This document shows, in pieces, positions 1 through 7,911 of a DNA stretch of 64,000 bases (position 1 is its first letter; every line of letters starts with the position of its first letter). The position numbers and the translations under genes were made by a program. Under the pieces are notes generated by a model. That model saw only the letters and a list, made by a program, of their open reading frames with translations. It made no database searches and had not been told where the DNA came from. This DNA is from Planctomycetota bacterium (GTDB lineage Bacteria > Planctomycetota > UBA1135 > GCA-002686595): assembly GCA_002683825.1 (NCBI GenBank), contig NYUD01000073.1:172605-236604 (forward strand). The letters run 5' to 3'.

Positions 1-891
1 GCCGGTCACCTTGTGCAGATAGGTGACCATCTTGAGCAGGATTTGCTCGGTCACGACCTGGATGCTCGCGGCCATGTCGCAGTAGTAGGGATCGAGCGAC
101 TTGTCGCCCTCCTTCGGGTCGCGCGGCGGCTTGCCGAAGTGCTGGCCGAAGGCATCGGCCAGCGTCGAGTCGCGCGAGAAGTGGTAGGAGAAGTACTTCA
201 TGTCGTGCCAGAGACTGCCGTCCTCGCCGACGTTGATCAGTTCGTAGATGCTGTCCACGTACCTGGGCTTGCCGTAGGGGTGCATGCCCATCAGCTTGTA
301 CTCGCCCTCGTTGATCTCGAAACCGCAGTACGCGGTGAAGGCCGAATACAAGAGCCCCAGCGAGTGGGGGAAGCGCATCTCCTTCAGAATCTCGATCTTC
401 GTGTCGCGCCCGACCGCCATGGTTGCGGTCGACCACTCGCCTGCCCCGTCCACCGTCAGGATGGCCGAATCCTTGAAAGGCGATGTGTAGAAACTGGAAG
501 CCGCGTGCGACATGTGGTGGTCGCAGAAGAGGATCTTCGAGCCGGCCACGCCCATCTTCTTGGCCATCAGCGACTTGATCCACAGCTTGTCGGAGACCCA
601 GCGCTGCATCGACTCGCGGAAGACCGCCGACGACTTCGGGAAAGTCGCCATGGCCGTTAGCAGCATGCGCTCGAACTTGACGAACGGCTTCTCGTAGAAG
701 ACGACGTAGTCCACGTCGTGGATCGTCAAGCCGGCCTGCTTCAGGACGAACTCGATGGCGAGCATCGGGAATCCGGAGTCGTGCTTGAGCCGGCTGAAAC
801 GTTCCTCCTCGGCGGCGGCGAGAAGGGTGCCGTCCTGCACGAGTGCGGCGGACGAATCGTGGTAGTAGAACGAGAGTCCGAGGATGTTCAT
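1..891 (-). CDS. Carbamoyltransferase (NodU/CmcH family), C-terminus cut by window edge
   Basis: The minus strand stays open from an ATG at 891 to the window edge, giving 297 codons of an N-terminal domain. The start reads MNILGLSFYYHDSSAAL, followed by an AAAEEERFSRLKHD segment, both typical of NodU/CmcH O-carbamoyltransferases. The metal-binding stretch CDHHMSHAASSF and the glycine-rich TVDGAG region, characteristic of the Kae1/TsaD-like fold, are present. The family transfers carbamoyl from carbamoyl phosphate to hydroxyls of sugars or natural products. The ATG overlaps the stop of the small membrane gene upstream by one base (TGATG), so the two are probably translationally coupled. The substrate is unknown; cell-surface glycan modification is an inference. 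The C-terminal carbamoyltransferase domain lies outside the window. Confidence 0.9.
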   Translation of the reverse strand, partial: MNILGLSFYYHDSSAALVQDGTLLAAAEEERFSRLKHDSGFPMLAIEFVLKQAGLTIHDVDYVVFYEKPFVKFERMLLTAMATFPKSSAVFRESMQRWVSDKLWIKSLMAKKMGVAGSKILFCDHHMSHAASSFYTSPFKDSAILTVDGAGEWSTATMAVGRDTKIEILKEMRFPHSLGLLYSAFTAYCGFEINEGEYKLMGMHPYGKPRYVDSIYELINVGEDGSLWHDMKYFSYHFSRDSTLADAFGQHFGKPPRDPKEGDKSLDPYYCDMAASIQVVTEQILLKMVTYLHKVTG

Positions 892-1100
892 CAGTCTTGC
901 CGACGGGCGGCCTGGATGGTCTCGTTGTTCGCGACCCAGCCCAGCCAGTTACTGTCCTTGGGTCGGCGGATGCGAAGCGGATCGGCGCACAGGCGATAGA
1001 GGATCGCGAAGGGGCCCAGGACCAGGAAGTAGAGCAGCGTCAGAAAAATGCGCGAGAGCATGTTTCCGAAGCGCTCGCTGAAAACGAGGAACGCTTTCAT
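891..1100 (-). CDS. Small membrane protein resembling the SxtJ C-terminus, carbamoyltransferase partner
   Basis: This gene encodes 69 residues with one clear hydrophobic stretch (LSRIFLTLLYFLVLGPFAILYRL, roughly residues 15-37) followed by a basic DPLRIRRP segment. Small membrane proteins of the SxtJ and DUF5989 types commonly accompany NodU-type carbamoyltransferases, and the helix followed by YRL and DPL resembles the C-terminal part of SxtJ. At 69 residues it is about half the usual SxtJ length, so it is either a short variant or only distantly related. Its stop overlaps the carbamoyltransferase ATG. Its role may be membrane anchoring or partnering of the enzyme; this is inferred from context only. 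Confidence 0.6.
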   Translation of the reverse strand: MKAFLVFSERFGNMLSRIFLTLLYFLVLGPFAILYRLCADPLRIRRPKDSNWLGWVANNETIQAARRQD

Positions 1101-1410
1101 CAGGTGCAGGGAAGGGATAGAGGGGCGGGGACAGGAAAGGCTTTCGTCCGAACGGAGGTTTGGCTAGAGGTCTCTCGGAAGTCTTTCTTGTCACCCCTCG
1201 GGAGGGGGGGGGAAGGAGAAGGGGGGAATGAGTCTAACCATGCTCGGAAAAAGGGGTTAGTCCCGCGCCAGGGGTTCCTTTGTCGGGACCGGCCCGTGGA
1301 TGGAGGGCGCTCCGCCGATTACTCTCCAGTGCTCCATGGGGACCCATCCACAGCGCAGTGGCGGCGAAGATCCCGTCGCAACCCCGCCCCTCGGCGCCGC
1401 GCCCACGGGG
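1101..1410. other. Divergent intergenic region between carbamoyltransferase operon and membrane protein
   Basis: About 310 bases separate the minus-strand carbamoyltransferase pair from the preferred start of the plus-strand membrane protein at 1411. It contains a purine-rich tract of long G runs (about 1201-1227) next to a short inverted repeat of CCCCTC and GAGGGG (1194-1207). I see no convincing sigma-70 promoter, RNA gene or conserved coding sequence. Promoters for both flanking units presumably lie here. If the membrane protein started at 1300 the gap would shrink to about 200 bases. Confidence 0.4.
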
Positions 1411-3162
1411 ATGGGAATTCCACGGCGACTCGCCCTGGTCGTTCTCGTGGCGGCCCTCGTTCCCGCGGGTTGGACCCTGTTCGCCCCGTGGATCGCGGAG
1501 GACACCGCCATTCTCGGCCACGTCGCCCGCAACCCCTGGTGGCAGGACTGGGTGGGACCCCAGTACGGGGTACGGCTGGTGCTTTTCTGGCGGCCCCTGG
1601 TCACGAGCGCCTGGGGACTGCAGGCCCAGGTGCTCGGGACGGAACCAGCGCTCTATCGAGCCCTGAACCTCGCAGCCCACGCCGGATGCGCCCTGCTCGT
1701 GCTTCGGCTCCTGCTGCAGCTCGGTGTGTATCCCCTGGCTGCACTTCTGGGGGCCCTTGCGACCGCATTCTTTCCCGAGCAGGGCGGCACGGTGACCTGG
1801 ATCTCGGGTCGCACGGACCTCTTCGGAGCCCTGGGAATCCTGGCCTGCCTGTCGGCGTCCTTTTCGAAGCGCTGGCGGCTCGCCGCACCGCTGGCCTTCC
1901 TCGCCTGCGCCTCCAAGGAGTTTGCTTTTTTGTTGCCGGGCTGGGTGCTGCTTCTGCACTGGGCCGCGGGAGAGACCCGACGCACCGTGTTGCAACGCAC
2001 CGCGGTCGTCTTCGTCGGATGTGTCCTCGCCTTCTTGGCCAGGCGTTTCGCCCTGGGCACCTTCGGGGGCGGCTACGCTGCCCAGCTGCCGGCGCCCCTG
2101 GAGGGGATCGTCGGCTGCGCGCGGGCCCTGCGTTCGAGCTGGCATCCCTCCGTCCTCTGTCTCTTGCCCATGCTGGTGCTGGGTGGCTTGTGGGGGAGCC
2201 TGTCCGGGCGGATGGCGCTGGCGTCCATCGGGGTCTGGATCCTGGGTCTGGCTCCCCTCTATCCCCTGCTCGCAGACGGCCACCTCGAGGATCAGAACGT
2301 CCGGCTCTACTTCGTTTCCGATCTCGGTGTCGCGCTCCTCGTCGGAGCCTCACTGGCGCGCTTGCCGCTGAAGCAAAACCGTACCGTCACGCTCGTGGCC
2401 CTGGCCTTCGCCCTGCTTCTCTGGAGGGGCTGGGGCGCTTTCCGGGACGCGTCCGAGTGGAGCCGGGCCGCCCACGAAGCAGGCCGCCAAGAGGAGGCCG
2501 CGCGCGCGATCGTGGGTGGCACCGAGTCCTCCCCCATGCCCGTTTGGATCGCAGGCTTCCCCCGCAGCTTCGAAGGGGCGTACTGCCTGGGCTGGGGACT
2601 GACGGAACGCTTCCGCTCACCCTTTGCGGAAACCCCGCGTCCCATCTGGCCCTGGCGCAGCGTCTCGGCCTTTTCGGCGAGTGAGCGGGCGCCCCGCAGT
2701 CCGCTGCGCGCCGACGGGAGTCTGTGGCCGACCGCGGATCCGCCGCAGGTCCCGCTTCTGAGGGTCGGGACCGAAGGCGCCTCGGCCCCCGAAGCGCTCG
2801 TCCTGGACGAGCGCGTGCTGCAACCCGACCCGGCACTCGCCCCCGCGCTGGTCTGGAAAGGCGCCTATCCCGGGGCCGTGGTCGAAGCGCTGGTCTACAC
2901 GCCCCTGGGTTACGAGGCCGTGGGGCTCGGTGCAGCGGGTGAGCAACAGCAGCATCGACTCTCCCTGAAGACGTTGCTCGAGAAGGGCAACGGCGTGTAC
3001 TCGATCGCAGGGGTGCTTCAGCAATCCGCCGACCTGGGGGCCTTGAACGCCTTTGTCGAGATCCGCGTTCTGAATCGCTCGGGCGAGATGCTCGCGGTGA
3101 GTCCATTGATCGAACTCGTCTGGGACGCCGATTTCCTCCGGCTTTCCCTGGGCGACCGTTAG
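1411..3162 (+). CDS. Polytopic membrane protein, probable GT-C type glycosyltransferase (TMTC/PMT-like)
   Basis: The product is about 583 residues with a strongly hydrophobic N-terminal two-thirds (multiple predicted transmembrane helices) and a hydrophilic C-terminal third of about 190 residues. Two motifs, WISGRTDLF and ACASKEFAFLLPGW, resemble the conserved loop and SKE segments of TMTC/PMT-like membrane mannosyltransferases and related bacterial proteins of unknown function. I chose the ATG at 1411 because it directly precedes the first hydrophobic helix; the frame is open upstream to 1300, but that stretch is low-complexity and hydrophilic. The stop overlaps the stop of the convergent protease gene by four bases. 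A role in lipid-linked sugar transfer to an exported acceptor is inferred, and the substrate is unknown. Confidence 0.6.
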   Translation: MGIPRRLALVVLVAALVPAGWTLFAPWIAEDTAILGHVARNPWWQDWVGPQYGVRLVLFWRPLVTSAWGLQAQVLGTEPALYRALNLAAHAGCALLVLRLLLQLGVYPLAALLGALATAFFPEQGGTVTWISGRTDLFGALGILACLSASFSKRWRLAAPLAFLACASKEFAFLLPGWVLLLHWAAGETRRTVLQRTAVVFVGCVLAFLARRFALGTFGGGYAAQLPAPLEGIVGCARALRSSWHPSVLCLLPMLVLGGLWGSLSGRMALASIGVWILGLAPLYPLLADGHLEDQNVRLYFVSDLGVALLVGASLARLPLKQNRTVTLVALAFALLLWRGWGAFRDASEWSRAAHEAGRQEEAARAIVGGTESSPMPVWIAGFPRSFEGAYCLGWGLTERFRSPFAETPRPIWPWRSVSAFSASERAPRSPLRADGSLWPTADPPQVPLLRVGTEGASAPEALVLDERVLQPDPALAPALVWKGAYPGAVVEALVYTPLGYEAVGLGAAGEQQQHRLSLKTLLEKGNGVYSIAGVLQQSADLGALNAFVEIRVLNRSGEMLAVSPLIELVWDADFLRLSLGDR

Positions 3163-4466
3163 CGCAGCTCCAGTTGGCCCGTGTACAGCTCGGAGTAGAG
3201 GTCGGTACGCTCGTAGGAGCCGTCCTTGTCATCGTCGCGCCAGACTTCGATTTCGAGCACCGCCTTGTCCTCGGAGCGGTACATCAGGAGTGCCAGGCTC
3301 TGGATGTTGCGTAGACGCTTGGGGCGCTGGCCCTCGGGCTTGATGGCGGCGATCACGTCGCCCGGCTGGATTCCGATGGAAGCCGCCGGCCCCGTAGGAT
3401 CGACGCTCTGGACCTTCAGGTAGGGCACGTACGCGGACCCCAGACGCGTCTCCTGCGCGAGGAAGCCGAGTCGTTCGTACACCAGGCCGTGATAGTAATT
3501 GAGGCCCGTCGGGCGAAGCGTATGGCGAACCGCATCGCGTTCCACTTCGATCTCGACCGGATCGTGGGGTTGGATCGCCAGCCGTGCCAGGTTGTAGGAG
3601 TCCTGGTCGTCGATACTGGCGCCGTCGATCCGCAGGATCCGATCGCCGAGCCGCAATCCGGCGCTTTCCGCGGGCCCACCGCCGAAGACCCGGTTCACGC
3701 GAAAGTGCTCATCGACCTCGAAACCCAGCCACGCGAGCGCCTGGTCGAGGGACATGAGGTTCTCGAAGAGCACCGAACGCACGCGCGCGACCGGTATGGC
3801 GAAGCCGATGTTCTCGGCCGCGTCCCTCACGGTCGTGTTGATCCCGATCAGTTCGCCGTCGATGTTCAGGAGCGGCCCACCGGAGTTTCCCGGGTTGATG
3901 GCCGCGTCGGTTTGCAACAGGTCGGTGAAGCTCAGGTTTCCGGCCTGCACGTTTCGACGCAGGCCGGAAATGATCCCCGTGCTGACGGTGTGCGAGTATC
4001 CGTAGGCGTTTCCGATGGCGATGACCGTTTCGCCCAGGATCGGATCGCTGTCGCTCATCGGCACCGTCGGAAAGGTCGTGCCGCCCTCGATCTTCAAGAG
4101 CGCCAGGTCTTCCTTCACCACGTGGGATACGAGGGTGGCCTCGTAGACGTGTTGCTCATCGACCTCGTCGAAGCGCACGGTGATGCTGTTCTCACCCCCC
4201 TGCACCACGTGGTAGTTCGTGACGACGTAGCCCCCGTCGAAGATGACCACGCCCGTTCCCTCGATACGCCGCTCGACATTCTGCTGGAAGAACCCGTAGT
4301 TCACCCGCACGCGCTTGTTGGTCGTGATCGAGACCACCGCGGGCTTGACTTGCTCGATCACCCGCACGATCGGCGTGCGGCGATGATCGCTGGCGGGATC
4401 CTGGGAATGGACGACTCCGGCCGTCCCGCAGAGTGCGGCCAGGAAGAGGGTGGGGGCTCGGCGCAT
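3159..4466 (-). CDS. HtrA/DegP-like trypsin-type serine protease with PDZ domains
   Basis: The protein has 435 residues, an N-terminal signal peptide (MRRAPTLFLAALCGTAGVVHS), an S1C protease domain and a C-terminal half with PDZ-like repeats. The catalytic triad is visible as His86 (TNYHVV), Asp120 (KEDLALLKI) and Ser195 (NPGNSGGPL). Members of this family degrade or refold damaged proteins in the periplasm. I chose the internal ATG at 4466 rather than one 13 codons upstream because it begins the signal peptide. The gene stands alone, downstream of tRNA-Val on the same strand and convergent with the polytopic membrane protein. Which HtrA subtype (DegP, DegQ or DegS) it corresponds to cannot be decided from sequence alone. 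Confidence 0.92.
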   Translation of the reverse strand: MRRAPTLFLAALCGTAGVVHSQDPASDHRRTPIVRVIEQVKPAVVSITTNKRVRVNYGFFQQNVERRIEGTGVVIFDGGYVVTNYHVVQGGENSITVRFDEVDEQHVYEATLVSHVVKEDLALLKIEGGTTFPTVPMSDSDPILGETVIAIGNAYGYSHTVSTGIISGLRRNVQAGNLSFTDLLQTDAAINPGNSGGPLLNIDGELIGINTTVRDAAENIGFAIPVARVRSVLFENLMSLDQALAWLGFEVDEHFRVNRVFGGGPAESAGLRLGDRILRIDGASIDDQDSYNLARLAIQPHDPVEIEVERDAVRHTLRPTGLNYYHGLVYERLGFLAQETRLGSAYVPYLKVQSVDPTGPAASIGIQPGDVIAAIKPEGQRPKRLRNIQSLALLMYRSEDKAVLEIEVWRDDDKDGSYERTDLYSELYTGQLELR

Positions 4467-4527
4467 GGCTCGTGGGTCCGGCGATGTTCGGAGGCGATGC
4501 GACACTTCCAGGCAGCCGCCGGCCTAG

Positions 4528-4558
4528 AAAAAAAACCTTACGGGGGACAGGGGAAGGT
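4528..4558 (-). terminator. Weak candidate intrinsic terminator downstream of tRNA-Val
   Basis: Read on the minus strand, ACCTT (from 4558) and AAGGT (to 4535) form a short five-base stem with a 14-base loop. It is followed directly by a run of eight U residues (A run at 4528-4535 on the plus strand). It lies between the tRNA 3' end and the protease start, where a tRNA terminator would be expected. The U tract is convincing but the stem is short, so confidence is low. Confidence 0.35.
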
Positions 4559-4691
4559 GTGAGGTGAACATGTCGTCCGGCAGGACGAGCAGCTCCGGAG
4601 GGCCCTGATCGGGGGCAGGGGAGCCCCTATGGGCCATGGGCGAGGGGGAAATGGGCTCGCGGTCCAGGGACGAGACTCCATTTCTTGGGCT

Positions 4692-4768
<77 letters not shown>

Positions 4769-4864
4769 GTGCCGCTCGTAGGAGCGGCCGCGAAGATTAG
4801 ATTCCATCCGGGAAGCCCTGCAAGGGTTTTCCCTCCCAGAGTCCCCAGACGCGAGAAGAGCTGC

Positions 4865-5986
4865 GTGAAGATCGGCGTTCCCACTGAGGTCAAGAACCAC
4901 GAGTATCGCGTTTCCCTCACCCCGGCCGGAGCCGACAAGCTGGTGGCCGCAGGTCACCAGGTGCTCGTCCAGGCGGGGGCGGGGGCGAACAGCGGTTTCG
5001 AAGATGGCGCCTTTGCTGCGGTGGGCGCCGAAGTCGTAGCGGATGCCGAGGGCGTCTTCGCGGGCAGCGACATGGTCGTCAAGGTCAAGGAGCCCCAGCC
5101 GCAGGAGTACGGCCTCTTGCGTGAAGGGCAGCTGCTTTTCACCTACCTGCACCTCGCCGCCGAGCGCGAGCTGACCGGCGCGATGCTCGAGTGCGGCGCC
5201 TCGTGCTTCGCCTACGAGACCCTCGAGGTCGGCGGGGGGCTGCCGCTCTTGACTCCGATGTCGGAGGTCGCGGGCCGGCTTTCGATCCAGGAGGGGGCCA
5301 AGTATCTTGAGAAACCGATGGGGGGCCTGGGGGTCCTTCTCGGGGGCGTGCCGGGTGTTCCGCGGGCCCAGGTGGTGATCCTGGGCGGCGGCGTCGTCGG
5401 CGCCCATGCGGCGCGGATGGCCTGCGGCCTGGGGGCCGACGTGACTCTGTTCGATCTGGACGTCGATCGACTGCGCTACCTCGATGAGGTGATGCCGAGA
5501 AACTGCCGCACGGTCTTTTCCACGCCGATGGCGATCCGCGAACACCTGGAAACCGCCGACCTCATCGTCGGTGCGGTGCTGGTTCCCGGAGCCAAGGCGC
5601 CCAAGCTGGTCAGGCGCAGCGACCTGAAGCGGATGCAGACCGGCAGCGTCATCGTCGATGTGGCCGTGGATCAGGGGGGCTGCGTGGAAACCACGCGACC
5701 GACCACCCACGAGGAGCCGACCTTCGTGGTGGACGGTGTCGTGCACTATTGCGTCGCCAACATGCCCGGCGCCGTTCCGCGCACCTCGACCCTCGCCCTG
5801 ACCAACGTCACCCTCGACTGGACCCTGCGGCTGGCGAATCTCGGTGCCCGGGCGGCCATCAACGAGTCCGAGCCCCTGCGCAAGGCCGCGAACGTGATCG
5901 CCGGTCAGCTCACCTGTCGGGGCGTCGCGGAGGCCTTCGAGATGAGGCTGGTTCCCGCCGCGGAGGCGGTCCGGGCGTTGCCCTAG
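4865..5986 (+). CDS. ald: Alanine dehydrogenase
   Basis: The product has 373 residues, matching the usual length of about 371. It reversibly oxidises L-alanine to pyruvate and ammonia with NAD in the cytoplasm. The N-terminus reads KIGVPTEVKNHEYRVSLTP, the KVKEPQP segment carries the substrate-binding lysine, and LHLAAE supplies the catalytic histidine. The nucleotide-binding loop is GGGVVGAHAA, and VDQGG contains the conserved aspartate. I chose the GTG at 4865 because it begins exactly at the conserved N-terminus and has GAAGAG just upstream; the frame is open 32 codons further but that stretch overlaps the tRNA promoter side. uppP follows after 16 bases. Confidence 0.95.
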   Translation: MKIGVPTEVKNHEYRVSLTPAGADKLVAAGHQVLVQAGAGANSGFEDGAFAAVGAEVVADAEGVFAGSDMVVKVKEPQPQEYGLLREGQLLFTYLHLAAERELTGAMLECGASCFAYETLEVGGGLPLLTPMSEVAGRLSIQEGAKYLEKPMGGLGVLLGGVPGVPRAQVVILGGGVVGAHAARMACGLGADVTLFDLDVDRLRYLDEVMPRNCRTVFSTPMAIREHLETADLIVGAVLVPGAKAPKLVRRSDLKRMQTGSVIVDVAVDQGGCVETTRPTTHEEPTFVVDGVVHYCVANMPGAVPRTSTLALTNVTLDWTLRLANLGARAAINESEPLRKAANVIAGQLTCRGVAEAFEMRLVPAAEAVRALP

Positions 5987-6002
5987 CCCCTCCCCGCGCA
6001 CC

Positions 6003-6833
6003 GTGAGTCTCAGCTCTCTCTTCGAGCCCGATTCCATCCAGCTCGCCCTGCTGGCGATCCTCCAGGGGCTGACCGAGTTCCTGCCGGTCAGTTCCTCCGG
6101 GCACCTCGTGCTCGCCCAGGCGACCCTCGGAGAGCGCTTCACGATGGACGCGCTCGGCGTCGATGTGGCGCTGCACCTGGGTACCTTGGTCGCGGTGGTC
6201 GCGGTCTATCGCCGTGCCCTGGCGAGGATCTTGGCGGATCTACTTTCCGGCCACCTGCGTGAGACCCTGCAGATCGTCGTGGCCTCGATCCCCGCCGCGA
6301 CCCTGGGGCTGGTCTTCCTGGAGAGCTTCGAGGGAGCCTTCCACGACCCCCGCAAGGCCGCCCTGGGGCTTCTGGCCACGGCGGCGATCCTGCTCCTCGG
6401 AGAGCAGGCCCGACGCCGGCAGATTCGACACGTGGCCGTGGACGCAGGGGAGCCGGAGGATGCGCCCCTGACCTGGAAGCAGGCGATCCTGATCGGCCTG
6501 GCCCAGGGACTGGCCGTGTGGCCGGGGGTCTCGCGTTCGGGTGCGACGATCGCGATGGGACTCCTTTGCGGCTTGCCCGCGGCCCGGGCGGCCCGCTTTT
6601 CGTTTCTGCTTTCCGTCCCCGCGATCGCCGGCGCGTCGCTCCTGCATCTGCCGGATGCCCTCGCGGGGGGCGCCCCCGGAGCCGGCGCGGCCCGTCTGGC
6701 CGCAGCGATGCTGCTGGCCGCCCTGGTGGGCTACGGTGCTCTGCGCGCGCTGTTGTCTTTCCTCGGGAGGGGGGCCTTCTCCTGGTTCGCGATCTACTGC
6801 GCGGTTCTGGGCGGAGCCACCTTGCTCCTGTAG
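6003..6833 (+). CDS. uppP: Undecaprenyl-diphosphatase UppP (BacA)
   Basis: This integral membrane enzyme of 276 residues dephosphorylates undecaprenyl pyrophosphate so that the lipid carrier can be reused for peptidoglycan and polysaccharide synthesis. Both signature motifs are present: LTEFLPVSSSGHL near residue 24 and WPGVSRSGATI near residue 175. It starts with GTG. Its 3' end overlaps the convergent amidase gene by 40 bases. The enzyme supports both cell-wall growth and the large polysaccharide locus further along the window. Confidence 0.96.
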   Translation: MSLSSLFEPDSIQLALLAILQGLTEFLPVSSSGHLVLAQATLGERFTMDALGVDVALHLGTLVAVVAVYRRALARILADLLSGHLRETLQIVVASIPAATLGLVFLESFEGAFHDPRKAALGLLATAAILLLGEQARRRQIRHVAVDAGEPEDAPLTWKQAILIGLAQGLAVWPGVSRSGATIAMGLLCGLPAARAARFSFLLSVPAIAGASLLHLPDALAGGAPGAGAARLAAAMLLAALVGYGALRALLSFLGRGAFSWFAIYCAVLGGATLLL

Positions 6834-7792
6834 GAGACCAACCACGCGCTGAGGTTTTCACCCGGGCACTCGGTGGCCTTCCAGTGGTCGTGCCCGTAGA
6901 CCCGCGAGCGCGGGATCTTGTGGCGCTGTCCGAGGGCGCTGACGAGCTCTTCGAGCGAGACCAGGGACGCGCGCGTGGGTCGCTCCAGGTCGTAGTGGCC
7001 GAGCAGGCAGACGCCGATGTTGGCCACGTTGTTCGGGCCCTTGGAGTGGGCACCCTGCCACTCCAGGGGGCGGCCCTGCCAGATGCGCCCCTTGGGATCG
7101 ACGAGGAAGTGGTAGCCGATATCGCCGAAGCCGCGTTCGCGCATCTGGAAGCCCTGGATGCGACGCAGAACATCGGCCACCTCGGGTGCCGTTTGACTGC
7201 CCTGGTCACGGGAGTGCTCGGCGGAGTGGTGTACGGTGATGCGGTTCCAGGGCTGCGTGCGACGCGTGAGGCGCGCGGCCACGGGCGCCTTCGCTCCCCA
7301 GCGATCGCGGGTTCGAATCTCCAGTCCGGAGCTGCGTCGGGCCTCGCGGTAGAGCCCGTCGTGACGGCTACGAAGCTCTTGCAGTCCCTTCTCGGCCCGG
7401 CGCTTCTGGCGCGGGTCGAGGTCGCTGCGGGCGAGGGCGCGCTGGAAGCCGGCCTTGGCCGCGTTCAGTCGCAGGGTCATCAGGTCGCCGTCGAGCCGGC
7501 TGACCTCCCGGCGCGAAAGGGCCAGCCGCCCCTCGGCCAGCTGCAGCTCGGCTTCCCCCACAAATCTCTCGTTGCGGCGACGATCGGACCCAGCCAGCCA
7601 GTCCTCGATCTCGATCAACTTGGCCCAGGAGGCGGGCCGGCCGTCCCAGCTCGGTGAGGAGGAGGTCGCCGGCTCGAGAGTCTCGGAGCCGGGAGAATAG
7701 GCTTCCATGTCGCCCGAGAGGCCGACGCAGCCGACGGCGGGGGCTGCGGTGAGGGCCAGCGGGAGGAGTCTTCGGAGGGAGGGTCTTAGCAC
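6794..7792 (-). CDS. N-acetylmuramoyl-L-alanine amidase lipoprotein (Amidase_2/PGRP type)
   Basis: A 332-residue exported protein. The start, GTG at 7792, gives a lipoprotein signal peptide ending in AVGC (Cys22), with AGGGA upstream as ribosome-binding site. After a linker and a predicted alpha-helical, arginine-rich region (about 60-150) comes an Amidase_2 domain. Zinc-ligand regions are ITVHHSAEH, YHFLVDPKGRIWQGRP and VYGHDHWKATECPG, the last carrying the conserved histidine and cysteine. The family cleaves the amide bond between muramic acid and the stem peptide. Being a lipoprotein, it probably acts on sacculus or turnover fragments in the periplasm. The helical N-terminal extension may position the catalytic domain. 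Confidence 0.9.
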   Translation of the reverse strand: MLRPSLRRLLPLALTAAPAVGCVGLSGDMEAYSPGSETLEPATSSSPSWDGRPASWAKLIEIEDWLAGSDRRRNERFVGEAELQLAEGRLALSRREVSRLDGDLMTLRLNAAKAGFQRALARSDLDPRQKRRAEKGLQELRSRHDGLYREARRSSGLEIRTRDRWGAKAPVAARLTRRTQPWNRITVHHSAEHSRDQGSQTAPEVADVLRRIQGFQMRERGFGDIGYHFLVDPKGRIWQGRPLEWQGAHSKGPNNVANIGVCLLGHYDLERPTRASLVSLEELVSALGQRHKIPRSRVYGHDHWKATECPGENLSAWLVSYRSKVAPPRTAQ

Positions 7793-7911
7793 GGAGAATT
7801 CCCTGAACGAGATCGCGTGCTTCGGAGATACAAGAACCCATCGTCGGAAACAACGCTCTTCGAACCCTTCGGGCCCTTTTCGTGCGTCCTCCCCTGCCCC
7901 ACACTCTCCCC

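Noticed and set aside
843..2684. Long open frame of 613 codons on the plus strand
   Set aside because: It is rich in Arg, Pro and Gly with no family resemblance and overlaps the membrane protein gene in another frame; this is a typical GC-rich shadow.
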